Below are positions 24,557 to 33,277 of a DNA stretch of 42,174 bases, piece after piece. How positions within the stretch are numbered: position 1 is the first letter of the stretch; each line of letters starts with the position of its first letter. The notes under the pieces are model-generated. The model had not been told where the DNA came from. It searched no databases and saw only the letters and a list, made by a program, of their open reading frames with translations. The stretch comes from Alkaliphilus serpentinus. GTDB taxonomy: Bacteria; Bacillota; Clostridia; Peptostreptococcales; Natronincolaceae. Both the position numbers and the translations under genes were made by a program. Where the stretch lies: contig NZ_WBZB01000034.1 in assembly GCF_009017255.1 (NCBI RefSeq), positions 1-42,174 on the forward strand. The letters run 5' to 3'.

Positions 24557-25456
24557 ATGGGAAAACTAACTATAAGACCATTAGAAAAGCTACCATCTAA
24601 AATAAAATTAGACTACTGTAAGCTACTTTCCTTGATGGTTATCGTAGATGGAGAAATCAATCAATTAAAAATGGCTGCCTTTTATAGACTTATAGCAAAT
24701 ATCAAGCTTCCCTCAGGAAAGAGGGAAAATCTGATTGATTTTATTTTTTCTGAAAACAAGGAGAATATAAAGCTATTGGCTAATTCGGTATTAACGGACT
24801 TATCAGATCAAGAAAGGAATATTCTAAGGTTTTCTTTAATAAAGGACTTACTAATTATTAAAGAAGCGGATTATGTCGAAACCAAAGAAGAAAACCAGCT
24901 CCTTGATGAGATGATTATTTTATTTGAGATAACAAGGGAACAGCTTCAATTTATAGAAGAGGAATTAAAAAAGGATGAAGACTTTTATCATGAAGGAGAA
25001 GGACCGAAAAGAAGCCTCGTGAAGTCCACCTTGGCAAAGGCTTCTGCAATTGGAATTCCCCTAACTGCCCTATATTTTTCGGGTTCCTTTAGAGGACTAG
25101 GTCCCTTAGGACTAATTACGGGAATTATGGGTATCGGAAGGCTTAAAGGAAATAAGAAAAGCTATTTATCGGGGATTCTATTTACAATTTTATTGGGCTT
25201 TGGATCCTACTATGGAATCAAATGGCTGATTCATACCAAAGATCGAAGAGAGTTAAGAATCATAAGTCTTTATAAGGATAAGATGTCTGAAATTCATAAA
25301 AAGGCATTATATTATGCTGAAGTTGACCTTCAAACCATCATAGATCGAATAGATCAGCAGGAAGCCACCGACAAGCTAATTACTCTACAGGAGATAAAGG
25401 AAGCCCTTGAAAAAACCATCGGAACCTTAAGACATACAAAGCCAAAGGCAATTTAA
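24557..25456 (+). CDS. Membrane protein with TerB-like N-terminal helical domain
   Basis: 299 residues. Residues about 15-140 form an all-helical domain; LDYCKLLSLMVIVDGEINQLK resembles the start of TerB-like domains (D-G-x-I metal-site pattern), though not closely enough to be sure. Two or three membrane segments follow (about 160-180, 185-197 and 204-222, Gly-rich), then a cytoplasmic coiled helix with DRIDQQEA. Unknown role. GGGGTG precedes the ATG, and a terminator follows. Confidence 0.6.
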   Translation: MGKLTIRPLEKLPSKIKLDYCKLLSLMVIVDGEINQLKMAAFYRLIANIKLPSGKRENLIDFIFSENKENIKLLANSVLTDLSDQERNILRFSLIKDLLIIKEADYVETKEENQLLDEMIILFEITREQLQFIEEELKKDEDFYHEGEGPKRSLVKSTLAKASAIGIPLTALYFSGSFRGLGPLGLITGIMGIGRLKGNKKSYLSGILFTILLGFGSYYGIKWLIHTKDRRELRIISLYKDKMSEIHKKALYYAEVDLQTIIDRIDQQEATDKLITLQEIKEALEKTIGTLRHTKPKAI

Positions 25457-25461
25457 TATAA

Positions 25462-25488
25462 AAAAATCCCAATAGGGATTTTTTTTTG
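25462..25488 (+). terminator. Rho-independent terminator
   Basis: AAAAAATCCC-AATA-GGGATTTTTT followed by T. It closes the TerB-like gene. Confidence 0.85.
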
Positions 25489-25551
25489 AAGACTTTTTGA
25501 TAAAAATTTCGTCTATTATAGTGGTACATTATAAAGACTTTAAATGAAGGG

Positions 25552-25632
25552 GTGTTTTTCAGGCGGCTATTAGATGATGCTGGAAAAAATATAGATAAAG
25601 TAGCCATTGTGGTTAAAATTTACCAACTATGA
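25552..25632 (+). pseudogene. Possible gene remnant or micro-ORF
   Basis: A GTG-initiated frame of 26 codons (starts MFFRRLLDDAGKNIDKVAIV) sits behind GAAGGG. It resembles the opening of the small clostridial zinc-ribbon/coiled-coil proteins such as the one at 40040, but stops early. It could be a decayed copy, a real micropeptide, or chance. Confidence 0.25.
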
Positions 25633-25672
25633 TATAACAGTCAGATAAATCATACCATAAGGAGACTGTCAT

Positions 25673-26971
25673 ATGAAGAAGAGTAGGTTGGCAATATTGT
25701 CATTAACCTTGATTATAGCCTTTGCTTCTTTGTATATCTGGTGGAGACAAGAAGAAAGAATTCCTACAGATAATCCACAGATATCAGTAGAAGAGTTGGA
25801 AAAACCAGAAAAGCCTGAAGAAATAAGGGAGCCAAGGGTATACAATCCCCCCGAAACCATTGAAATACAAATTAGCGGTGTAGGGGACATTATGGTCCAT
25901 AGTCCCCAAATCCCGGCTCAGTTTAATCCTATAACTGGCAACTATGATTTTCACAACAACTTTCAGTATGTTGCACCCTATCTTAGAGAAGCAGACCTTG
26001 CCCTGGGGAATTTAGAGACAACCTTTAGGGGGCCGGAGGTGGAATATGCAGGATATCCAGCCTTTAATACTCCTGATGCCCTTGCAGATGCCCTTAAGTC
26101 TGCTGGCTTTGATGGCTTGGCCACTGCAAATAATCATACCTATGATACAGGAGAAAAGGGTATCATAAGAACTGTTGAAGTTTTAAAGGAAAGGAATTTA
26201 TTAACCTTTGGTACTAGAAGAACTGCTGACGAGGAAGGCTTTGCCATAATAGATATCAAGGGGATAAAGGTTGGTTTAACAGCCTATACCTATGAAACTC
26301 CAATGGTTGGAGGGCGACCAGCCATTAATGGTATCCTACTTTCTAGTGAAGCCGAAGCCTTGATTGATACCTTTAGCTATGAGAGGTTACAGGAGGATTT
26401 GCCTTTAATGAAGGAGAGGATAGAGATCCTAAAGGAAAGGGGTGCAGAAATAATTGTATTCTACATCCATTGGGGTCATGAATACCATCAAAGGCCAAGC
26501 CATTATCAGAGGGAGATTGCCAAAGAGCTTGCCAATTATGGCGTAGATATCCTATTTGGAAGTCATCCCCATGTAATTCAACCAATTGAAATTATTAAAA
26601 CCCAAGATGGAGAACATGAAACGGTGGTGGTCTATTCAATGGGGAATTTCATATCCAACCAGAGGCTAGAAACCATTGGAAATCCTAGAACTGAGGATGG
26701 AATAATTGTTAACGTAACTCTATCTAAGAACATCACTACCCAGGACATTAGGTTAAAAGAACTAACCTATACACCTACATGGGTTCATAAATACTATAGT
26801 AAGGGGAAACCCGTATATGAAATATTACCCCTTCCTGAAGTCATAATTGGAGCCAATGATTATGCATTATCTCAGGAAGAATTAAATCGGGCAACAAACT
26901 CTCAGAGGGCAACAAGAGATTTAATAGAATCAGAAATATTTATAAAAATTGCTAATATAATTAATAGCTAG
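25673..26971 (+). CDS. CapA/PgsA-family protein (PGA_cap metallophosphoesterase-like)
   Basis: 432 residues. An N-terminal signal anchor (about 6-22) is followed by a Pro/Glu linker and the PGA_cap domain (about 65-330). Motifs are GVGDIMVHSP, LGNLET, TANNHTYDTG, FYIHWGHEY, GSHPHVIQP and VYSMGNFIS, the metal-binding pattern of the calcineurin-like CapA fold. CapA proteins are linked to poly-gamma-glutamate synthesis or anchoring, but stand-alone members like this are widespread in non-capsulated clostridia and of uncertain role. No CapB or CapC is present. It acts outside the membrane. Confidence 0.88.
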   Translation: MKKSRLAILSLTLIIAFASLYIWWRQEERIPTDNPQISVEELEKPEKPEEIREPRVYNPPETIEIQISGVGDIMVHSPQIPAQFNPITGNYDFHNNFQYVAPYLREADLALGNLETTFRGPEVEYAGYPAFNTPDALADALKSAGFDGLATANNHTYDTGEKGIIRTVEVLKERNLLTFGTRRTADEEGFAIIDIKGIKVGLTAYTYETPMVGGRPAINGILLSSEAEALIDTFSYERLQEDLPLMKERIEILKERGAEIIVFYIHWGHEYHQRPSHYQREIAKELANYGVDILFGSHPHVIQPIEIIKTQDGEHETVVVYSMGNFISNQRLETIGNPRTEDGIIVNVTLSKNITTQDIRLKELTYTPTWVHKYYSKGKPVYEILPLPEVIIGANDYALSQEELNRATNSQRATRDLIESEIFIKIANIINS

Positions 26972-27100
26972 TGATGAATACAAGTTTCAGATACAATAAA
27001 TGCCATTAAATTGCCAGATTCATTATAAAAATTTAACTTTTGTAATTGGAGGATTAAGAAATTTTATGTGGAATATCTATATATTCTTACACATAGGATA

Positions 27101-27114
27101 TGGCAATTTTGCCA
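27101..27114. promoter_or_regulatory. Palindrome upstream of the activase operon
   Basis: TGGCAA-TT-TTGCCA is a perfect inverted repeat about 50 bases before the operon start. A further TTGCCA half-site lies at 27011-27016. It is a candidate operator or a short hairpin; no regulator is known. Confidence 0.4.
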
Positions 27115-27164
27115 TCAAATAAGATAGACAATAAAGAAAATACCTATTAATGGAGGTTAGCAGG

Positions 27165-28157
27165 GTGAAGATCGGAATACCAAGGAGTTTGTTGTATTTT
27201 TATTATTATCCCCTATGGAAAATTTATTTTGAAGAATTGGGAATAGAGGTTGTAACTACCCCAGATACTTCAAAGGAAATTATCGATTTGGGAGTGAAAA
27301 ACTCAGTACCAGAGCTATGTGTGCCAGTAAAGGCATATATAGGACATTTTATAAAGCTATTAGATATGGGGGTAGATTATATCTATGCACCCAGATTTGT
27401 GTCTATATTAAAGGGTCAATATTTTTGCCCTAAATTTATGGGCTTACCAGATATGATTAGACACTCCTTTGATGGAGTAGAAGACAAAATGCTAATCCCG
27501 ATGATTCACGCACAAAATGATAACATAGCAGAATATAAAAACTTTAAATTTATGGAAGAAAGGTTTGGTGTCTCTCCAAAGGCCAATAAACTGGCTTTAG
27601 GGAAAGCTGAAAAGGTTTGGTTGGAATTTAGAAACTCCTCCTTAAGGGGTCATACAGCCCAAGAAGCCGCTGATATGATATTAAACAAGCCAGAAAATCA
27701 CATAACAGCCACTAACAGAAATCCTGTAAAAATTGGGGTTCTAGGATACGTTTACAATTTATATGATCCATACATTAGTATGGATTTAGTAAAGAAGCTT
27801 CAAAGTATGGATGTTAGTATAAAGACCTTTGAGATGATGGAGGAGAAGGATTTAAATAAACAGCTTAAAAAAATGTCAAAAAATCTTTTCTGGACCTTTA
27901 GCGACAAACTTTTAGCAGCCGGATACTCCTTTTACGAGGATGAGGAGATTGATGGAGTAATCCATGTAACTGCCTTTGGTTGTGGCCCAGATTCTATGCT
28001 CGGTAAGCTTTTGGAAATCGATTCAACCAACTATGCAAAGCCCTTTATGACCATTAGAGTGGATGAGCATTCTGGCGAAAACCATCTACAAACAAGGATA
28101 GAAGCCTTTGTTGATATGATAAAAAGAAAAAAAATGAAAACAAGAAGAGGTGCATAG
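27165..28157 (+). CDS. CoA-dehydratase activase-related protein, HgdB-like (COG3580/3581 type)
   Basis: 330 residues from the GTG at 27165. GGAGG begins 13 bases earlier inside an in-frame ATG extension, so the ATG at 27150 is part of the ribosome site. It opens KIGIPRSLLYFYYYPLW and has two related alpha/beta lobes. It contains only three cysteines (52 in PELCVPVK, 88 in YFCPK, 273 in FGCGPDS), in the positions that bind an Fe-S cluster in 2-hydroxyacyl-CoA dehydratase and double-cubane-cluster relatives. It is probably reduced by the activase encoded two genes downstream. True substrate unknown. The next gene starts after 3 bases. Confidence 0.8.
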   Translation: MKIGIPRSLLYFYYYPLWKIYFEELGIEVVTTPDTSKEIIDLGVKNSVPELCVPVKAYIGHFIKLLDMGVDYIYAPRFVSILKGQYFCPKFMGLPDMIRHSFDGVEDKMLIPMIHAQNDNIAEYKNFKFMEERFGVSPKANKLALGKAEKVWLEFRNSSLRGHTAQEAADMILNKPENHITATNRNPVKIGVLGYVYNLYDPYISMDLVKKLQSMDVSIKTFEMMEEKDLNKQLKKMSKNLFWTFSDKLLAAGYSFYEDEEIDGVIHVTAFGCGPDSMLGKLLEIDSTNYAKPFMTIRVDEHSGENHLQTRIEAFVDMIKRKKMKTRRGA

Positions 28158-28160
28158 CTA

Positions 28161-29252
28161 ATGAAGGTATCATTTCCATACATGGGCACCACCATCGTTT
28201 ATAAAAAGCTACTGGAGCTGCTGGGACATGAGGTTATTATGCCACCAAAGCCTAGTCAGCGTACAATAAACCTTGGAGTGAAATATAGCCCAGAGTTTGC
28301 CTGCTTTCCCCTGAAAGTAATTATGGGGAGCTATATTGAAGCCCTTGAAGCAGGAGCTGAGGTATTAGTAACCTCCGGTGGACATGGCCCATGTAGGGCA
28401 GGTTTTTATGAGCAGGTCCATAGACGTATTCTAGAGGAAAAGGGCCATACAGTAGATTTTATTGTCTTTAATTCCATGTTTAGAGACTTTAAACAGTTCT
28501 ATTCAAATATTAAAAAGCTTAAGGATAAAAACTCTTGGCTCAAGGTTATAAAATCCTTATGGTTGGTTTATTTAATGATCAATAAGTTGGATATTCTTGA
28601 AAAGGAAGTTCAGCGTATTAGGGCCTATGAAGTAAAAAGAGGAGAAACCACGAAGGTATGGGAAAGCATTCAAAAGGATTTTGATACAGTAAGAAATAAG
28701 GTCCAGGTTATGGCTGCCTATGATAAAGGAAGGAAAAGACTAGCTGACATAAAAACCTATGAGGTGAAGGAAGATCGAAAACTGAGGATTGGAATTGTTG
28801 GCGAAATTTATGTTGTTATGGAAGCCTCAATAAATATGAAAATGGAGGAGCTTTTGGGGAACATGGGTGCAGAGGTAGAAAGGTCTCAATATCTATCTCA
28901 ATGGGTTGCCTATAATGCACTACCCAGCTTCATCAACAAAACTCATGAGGTTGACATCATAAAAGCAGGGGAGCCCTTCATACCCATCAATATTGGAGGT
29001 CATGCCAAGCAGACGGTTGGTCATATTGCCGACTATGGTGAAAGGGGCTTTGATGGGGTAATTCATTTAATGCCCTTCGGATGTCTACCTGAGCTGGTGT
29101 CTCAAAGCATTATCCCCAAAATCTCTCAACAGTATGATATACCGGTATTAACCCTATCCATTGATGAACAAACAGGAACAGCAAATAACTTAACTAGAGT
29201 AGAGGCATTTATAGATTTAATCCGAGGTAAGAGGATGAAAAAAATATCATGA
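28161..29252 (+). CDS. CoA-dehydratase activase-related protein, second HgdB-like subunit
   Basis: 363 residues, homologous in plan to the preceding protein. It also has just three cysteines: Cys48 (PEFACFPLK), Cys78 (GHGPCRAGFY) and Cys308 (MPFGCLPE). A central helical insert of about 70 residues (115-200) distinguishes it. The final LSIDEQTGTANNLTRVEAFIDLI parallels VDEHSGENHLQTRIEAFVDMI-like sequence in its neighbour. The two may form a heterodimer holding one or two Fe-S clusters. In many clostridia these parts are fused with the activase in one protein of about 1400 residues; here they are split. Confidence 0.8.
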   Translation: MKVSFPYMGTTIVYKKLLELLGHEVIMPPKPSQRTINLGVKYSPEFACFPLKVIMGSYIEALEAGAEVLVTSGGHGPCRAGFYEQVHRRILEEKGHTVDFIVFNSMFRDFKQFYSNIKKLKDKNSWLKVIKSLWLVYLMINKLDILEKEVQRIRAYEVKRGETTKVWESIQKDFDTVRNKVQVMAAYDKGRKRLADIKTYEVKEDRKLRIGIVGEIYVVMEASINMKMEELLGNMGAEVERSQYLSQWVAYNALPSFINKTHEVDIIKAGEPFIPINIGGHAKQTVGHIADYGERGFDGVIHLMPFGCLPELVSQSIIPKISQQYDIPVLTLSIDEQTGTANNLTRVEAFIDLIRGKRMKKIS

Positions 29253-29269
29253 TTTGGAGGATGAAATAG

Positions 29270-30232
29270 GTGAAGGAATTCTTTCTTGGGATAGACGTAG
29301 GATCCGTCAGCACCAATATTGTTTTAATAGATAAAGAGGGGGAAGTATTTTATAGTGCCTATACTCGAACCAATGGACAACCATTAGAATCCGTTAAGAA
29401 GGGGATAAAGGAATTACATAAAGCCTTTCCTAAGGATGGAAGGATTAGGGGTGTAGGAAGTACTGGTAGTGGACGTCAGCTAATAGGCACAATGGTTGGT
29501 GCAGATGTTATCAAAAATGAAATTACTGCCCACGCTACAGCTACTGCCCATGTTGTACCTGATGTAAAAACCATATTTGAAATAGGTGGACAAGATTCAA
29601 AAATTATCATAATAGAAAACCAAATGGTTGTGGATTTTGCCATGAATACAGTATGTGCAGCTGGAACAGGATCCTTTTTAGATCATCAGTCAGAGCGTTT
29701 GGGAATCCCTATTGAGGAGTTTGGTGATTTAGCCCTCACAGCAGAAAGAGACGTAAGGATTGCAGGAAGGTGTACTGTATTTGCTGAATCAGATATGATT
29801 GCTAAGCAGCAGTTTGGGTTTTCAAAGGCAGAAATCATAAAAGGGCTTTGTGAGGCCTTGGTGAGAAACTATATTAATAATCTTGGCCGAGGTAAGAAAC
29901 TAGAGGCTCCCTTTGTATTCCAAGGAGGAGTTGCAGCCAATAAGGGTATAAAATCCGCCTTTGAAAAGGAAATTAACCATGAGGTAATTATACCAAAGCA
30001 TCACAATATCATGGGTGCCATAGGAGCAGCAATACTGGCCAGAGAGTATGTTGAAGAATCCAATTGCCCAACAAAATTTAGAGGCTTCGAGGCTACTGAT
30101 TTAAGCTTCGAACCATCAGCCTTTGAATGCGGAGGCTGTTCAAATAAATGTGAAGTTATAAAGGTTGAAATGGAAAAACAAGTGGTTGCCATGTGGGGAG
30201 ACCGCTGTGGAAAGTGGGCTAATAGCCTGTAA
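29270..30232 (+). CDS. Acyl-CoA dehydratase activase-type ATPase (ASKHA fold, [4Fe-4S])
   Basis: 320 residues, GTG start with TGGAGG 9 bases upstream. The ATPase phosphate motifs are GIDVGSVSTNIVLID (7-21) and FEIGGQDSKIIII (103-115). The cluster cysteines of the HgdC family are Cys129 (NTVCAAGTGSFLD) and Cys168 (AGRCTVFAESD), which hold a [4Fe-4S] between two monomers. A C-terminal tail adds C287-x2-C290-x3-C294 and C313, absent from short HgdC proteins and perhaps a further metal site. ATP-driven electron injection into the two three-Cys proteins upstream is the expected role. End of the operon. Confidence 0.88.
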   Translation: MKEFFLGIDVGSVSTNIVLIDKEGEVFYSAYTRTNGQPLESVKKGIKELHKAFPKDGRIRGVGSTGSGRQLIGTMVGADVIKNEITAHATATAHVVPDVKTIFEIGGQDSKIIIIENQMVVDFAMNTVCAAGTGSFLDHQSERLGIPIEEFGDLALTAERDVRIAGRCTVFAESDMIAKQQFGFSKAEIIKGLCEALVRNYINNLGRGKKLEAPFVFQGGVAANKGIKSAFEKEINHEVIIPKHHNIMGAIGAAILAREYVEESNCPTKFRGFEATDLSFEPSAFECGGCSNKCEVIKVEMEKQVVAMWGDRCGKWANSL

Positions 30233-30237
30233 AATAT

Positions 30238-30273
30238 AAAGGAGGTAGATATTTAATAATATCTACCTTCTTT
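30238..30273. terminator. Bidirectional terminator
   Basis: GGTAGATATT / AATATCTACC stem with flanking AAAGGA and TTCTTT. It lies between the activase operon and the convergent hemerythrin gene. Confidence 0.75.
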
Positions 30274-30287
30274 GATAGTCAAAATAA

Positions 30288-30848
30288 TCACAGCTTGTTT
30301 ACGTAGTTTTCTAAGTCTTCCAGTATGGAGGTGTATTTTTTCTCCACCTCATCGCTTTTTAACCGATCCCTTGCAGCTTCAAAATCCTTATTCATTTTAT
30401 CAAGACTCTCCTTAGAAAGCTTTGATGCTGCAAAGGTGAAGATGGCATTATCCTCCTTATCAATATGCCTATGGAGTAGGTCGGTGTAACAAATGGCGTT
30501 TGCTACTATATCTACTTTAGCCTCTTCATTACCAGCTTCAGCAGCCTTAAGGGCATCCTCTAGGCTTTTGATAAATAAACGGCCTAAGTCATGCTCCGCC
30601 AGCATACCATAAATAGGTCCTATTTTAATAGCTTGGCCCAGTTCTGAGGACATGTAGTCAAATAAAATATCCTCTTCTTTGCCATGATGAAACTTATCGG
30701 CATAATTTCTTATAAAGTCTATTGCCAGATAGAAATCTTGATCATATACTTCCTTGGTATTAAAGGTATGTAGGGATAATGTTCTAACAACCTTCAGCAT
30801 ACGTAGTATTTTCTTATGCTCATCAACCAATACATTTATAGAGCTCAT
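30288..30848 (-). CDS. Hemerythrin-like (HHE domain) protein
   Basis: 186 residues. The four-helix HHE pattern is clear: His11 in VDEHKKILRML, HHGKEEDILF (about 54-63), AEHDLGR (about 84-90) and LLHRHIDKEDNAIF (about 126-140). These supply the di-iron ligands His-HxxxE-H-HxxxE. Family members bind O2 or NO or sense redox or iron, and in anaerobes often protect oxygen-sensitive Fe-S enzymes. Convergent with the Fe-S activase operon. GGAGGTGCC precedes the ATG. Confidence 0.9.
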   Translation of the reverse strand: MSSINVLVDEHKKILRMLKVVRTLSLHTFNTKEVYDQDFYLAIDFIRNYADKFHHGKEEDILFDYMSSELGQAIKIGPIYGMLAEHDLGRLFIKSLEDALKAAEAGNEEAKVDIVANAICYTDLLHRHIDKEDNAIFTFAASKLSKESLDKMNKDFEAARDRLKSDEVEKKYTSILEDLENYVNKL

Positions 30849-31018
30849 ATATAAGGCACCTCCTATTTAACATTATTATACCCCTACTCAAAATAAATAA
30901 AGAATATTTTAGAACTTATACAATTTTTATATATGGCATATAATTAAAAAGTAAATGAAATTACATACCTTTAAATGTAGTAATTTGCTATAATTATGTA
31001 TTGTGAAGGTATAATAAA

Positions 31019-31783
31019 ATGAGGGATGGGATACTAATGAAAATTGGCGGCTTTGCCCACATAAATGGAGTAACCTTTTTTGGAGATACCTTTAAGGTAA
31101 AGACCATACTAAAAAATAATCAAAGGAAGCTTAAAATTAATTGGATATTGACCCCCAGATGGTTAAAAAGATTGGAGAAATTCAAATTATTCAAGTTCCT
31201 TTCTATTTTGCATTATCAGTGGATGGTTTTTGATATAAAGATGAAGTGTTTAATCCTATTCACGATTCTATTTTACTCATTGGAGGGTATTCTACAAATA
31301 CCGTCAACTTTAAGTACAGAGGTAAACAAGTGGTACTTCATTATCCCCTCCATATTTATGGTATTATTGTTTGGAAGGAAAATAGCAAGGCTACTACGCT
31401 ATCATGGTGCAGAGCACAAGGTCATCAATTGTTATATAAACCATGGAATCATAACTGAGGAGCTAGTTACCAGCTCTTCTAGGTTTAACAAACGCTGTGG
31501 AACCAATTTAGTAAGTGTTTTTATAATCCTTTACTCCCTTATGTTCCTTCTTGAAATTGATTCGTTACTTATTACCCTATTGTTGTTTGTGATGGCCATA
31601 TTCATCAATAGGAGGCTTATTCAACTTAAAAATAGGAAATGGGACAAATATATTAATTTTTTTCAAAGGATTACTGTATGGGAACCCCGATGTGAGGAAA
31701 TTCAAACTGCCATAATTGGCTTTAATAAGCTATATAGTGCCCATAGAATTTATCAACAAGAGATGTTAAAAGGAGCTAAATAG
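31019..31783 (+). CDS. DUF1385 (YqhQ-family) membrane protein
   Basis: 254 residues. The conserved DUF1385 core RYHGAEHKVINCY is near residue 137, and RFNKRCGTNLVSVFI near 155-170; three or four membrane segments surround it. The usual family N-terminus GGQAVIEGVMMRG is degenerate here (IGGFAHINGVTFFGD), and the protein is shorter than the usual 300 residues. Function is unknown; in Firmicutes it is often encoded near prfA or spore genes. The start could be the ATG at 31019 (GAAGG upstream) or at 31037. Confidence 0.8.
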   Translation: MRDGILMKIGGFAHINGVTFFGDTFKVKTILKNNQRKLKINWILTPRWLKRLEKFKLFKFLSILHYQWMVFDIKMKCLILFTILFYSLEGILQIPSTLSTEVNKWYFIIPSIFMVLLFGRKIARLLRYHGAEHKVINCYINHGIITEELVTSSSRFNKRCGTNLVSVFIILYSLMFLLEIDSLLITLLLFVMAIFINRRLIQLKNRKWDKYINFFQRITVWEPRCEEIQTAIIGFNKLYSAHRIYQQEMLKGAK

Positions 31784-31874
31784 CTCTTTTTTTTGTAATA
31801 CAAAAATCGACTTCCTATGGTATAATAAAAATGATAATTTGCTTTTTTTAGAGTCTACTGAAGGGGAGATACAT

Positions 31875-32810
31875 ATGAAAAAGGGATTCGTTAAAGCCTT
31901 AATATTTATAACTGCTTGTATAACCTTGGCTTTCTTATCAGCCTTTATAAGTTATACCGCGTTATCTGGAGATGGAGGCCCTAGTCAAGAAAATGTAAAA
32001 GTCCATAACAATATCAAAGAAGAAGATAATCAAATTAGTAATCAGCCTGTCACACCAACGGAGGATGAGATTATAAACTTTGTCATTGCAGGTGTTGAAA
32101 AAAATCAAACGGATATCATTATTTTTGCCTCCTATAATTTAGATAAAAACAAAGTGGATGTCTTTACTTTACCTAGAGATACCCACTATAGATTAAAGGG
32201 TGGAAACCATAGCAATATTGATAAATTAAAGGATGTTTATGGAAGTGCTCAAATTGCAGGCTTAAAGGGAGCCGTGGCTGATCTTCTAGAGAATGTTAAA
32301 ATAGATCATCACATTGTCGTTGACTATAAAGGCTTTGAGAGTATTATAGACTCTATTGGCGGTGTTACTGTAACCATAAAGGAACCTATGCGATATGAGG
32401 ATCCCTATCAGGCTTTGGTGATTGACTTTAAGCCAGGAACCCATAAGTTAAATGGGAGAGATAGCTTAAAATATATTCGATATATTAAAGGAAACGAAGG
32501 AGATGTCTATAGTCGTGGGGATGATGTCGGCAGACTAAAGGAAATACAAAGCTTTATGAAGGAGGCAATAAACCAATCCTTCTCCTATAAGCTGCCGGTG
32601 GTTTTTACAACGGCAATTAGACATGTTGATACCAGCTTATCTGTATCAGAGATTGCAAAACTGTCTACTGCAGTAGCTACTATGACCAAGGAAAGTATTC
32701 ATTCCCATATACTACCTGGCTACATGACCCAAGAGGGATACTATGTAATCCATCAAGGAAAGTTACAAGAATTAATAAAGGATATTTATCTGGTAAGTGA
32801 AGAAAATTAG
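31875..32810 (+). CDS. LytR-CpsA-Psr (LCP) family cell-wall ligase
   Basis: 311 residues from the ATG at 31875, with GGGGAG 7 bases upstream. The frame extends upstream through a TTG without a ribosome site. A signal anchor (about 5-25) and linker are followed by the LCP domain: VFTLPRDTHYRL, YKGFESIIDSIGGVTVTI, GTHKLNGRDSLKYIRY and the Arg/Asp-rich SRGDDVGRLKEIQ. LCP enzymes attach teichoic acids or other glycopolymers from lipid carriers to peptidoglycan. Single gene. Confidence 0.92.
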   Translation: MKKGFVKALIFITACITLAFLSAFISYTALSGDGGPSQENVKVHNNIKEEDNQISNQPVTPTEDEIINFVIAGVEKNQTDIIIFASYNLDKNKVDVFTLPRDTHYRLKGGNHSNIDKLKDVYGSAQIAGLKGAVADLLENVKIDHHIVVDYKGFESIIDSIGGVTVTIKEPMRYEDPYQALVIDFKPGTHKLNGRDSLKYIRYIKGNEGDVYSRGDDVGRLKEIQSFMKEAINQSFSYKLPVVFTTAIRHVDTSLSVSEIAKLSTAVATMTKESIHSHILPGYMTQEGYYVIHQGKLQELIKDIYLVSEEN

Positions 32811-32892
32811 TAAAATAGTTATCACATTATTGAACTCCCTTCATATTATATCAATAAAGGTCTTTATATTATAAAAAGGGAGTGAATATAGA

Positions 32893-33108
32893 ATGACAGA
32901 GGTTAAGAAAAATGATTTTCTAAGCTCATTCTTAGGTAATTTTGGAAGCTTTGGCAAGGGAAATAACAGCTGGCTTATACTTATCATTGTATTAATATTT
33001 TTATTTGGAAACGCAGGCACCTTCTGGGGCAAGTTAGATGAGAATCTAATCCTAGTGTTTGTCCTATTTATCGTATTACTGGGAGGAACAGGATCCTTTA
33101 AGTTTTAG
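32893..33108 (+). CDS. Small two-helix membrane protein, function unknown
   Basis: 71 residues. A Gly/Phe/Ser N-terminus (SSFLGNFGSFGKGNNS) and two hydrophobic helices (about 27-40 and 52-68) are separated by GKLDENL. Its composition recalls small spore or envelope proteins, but I do not recognise the family. AGGGAG precedes the ATG, and its own terminator follows. Confidence 0.65.
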   Translation: MTEVKKNDFLSSFLGNFGSFGKGNNSWLILIIVLIFLFGNAGTFWGKLDENLILVFVLFIVLLGGTGSFKF

Positions 33109-33135
33109 TCTTTAAAATTAAGTTTGAAATTATTG

Positions 33136-33164
33136 ATAACCAGATGATCTCTGGTTATTTTTTT
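33136..33164 (+). terminator. Rho-independent terminator
   Basis: ATAACCAGA / TCTGGTTAT followed by T7. Confidence 0.85.
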
Positions 33165-33277
33165 GCTGAATATCCAATTAGCTTTTAAAAAAGTGAAATT
33201 TTCTATAGAGAATGATAGAATAATAATGAATAATTAAAGAGAATTAATAAAGTGAAATAAATGAGGGAGGATTAAAG

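Noticed and set aside
27066-27122. An 18-codon frame before the activase operon with GGAGG upstream
   Set aside because: Spacing from GGAGG is 13 bases and the frame crosses the palindrome; probably chance.
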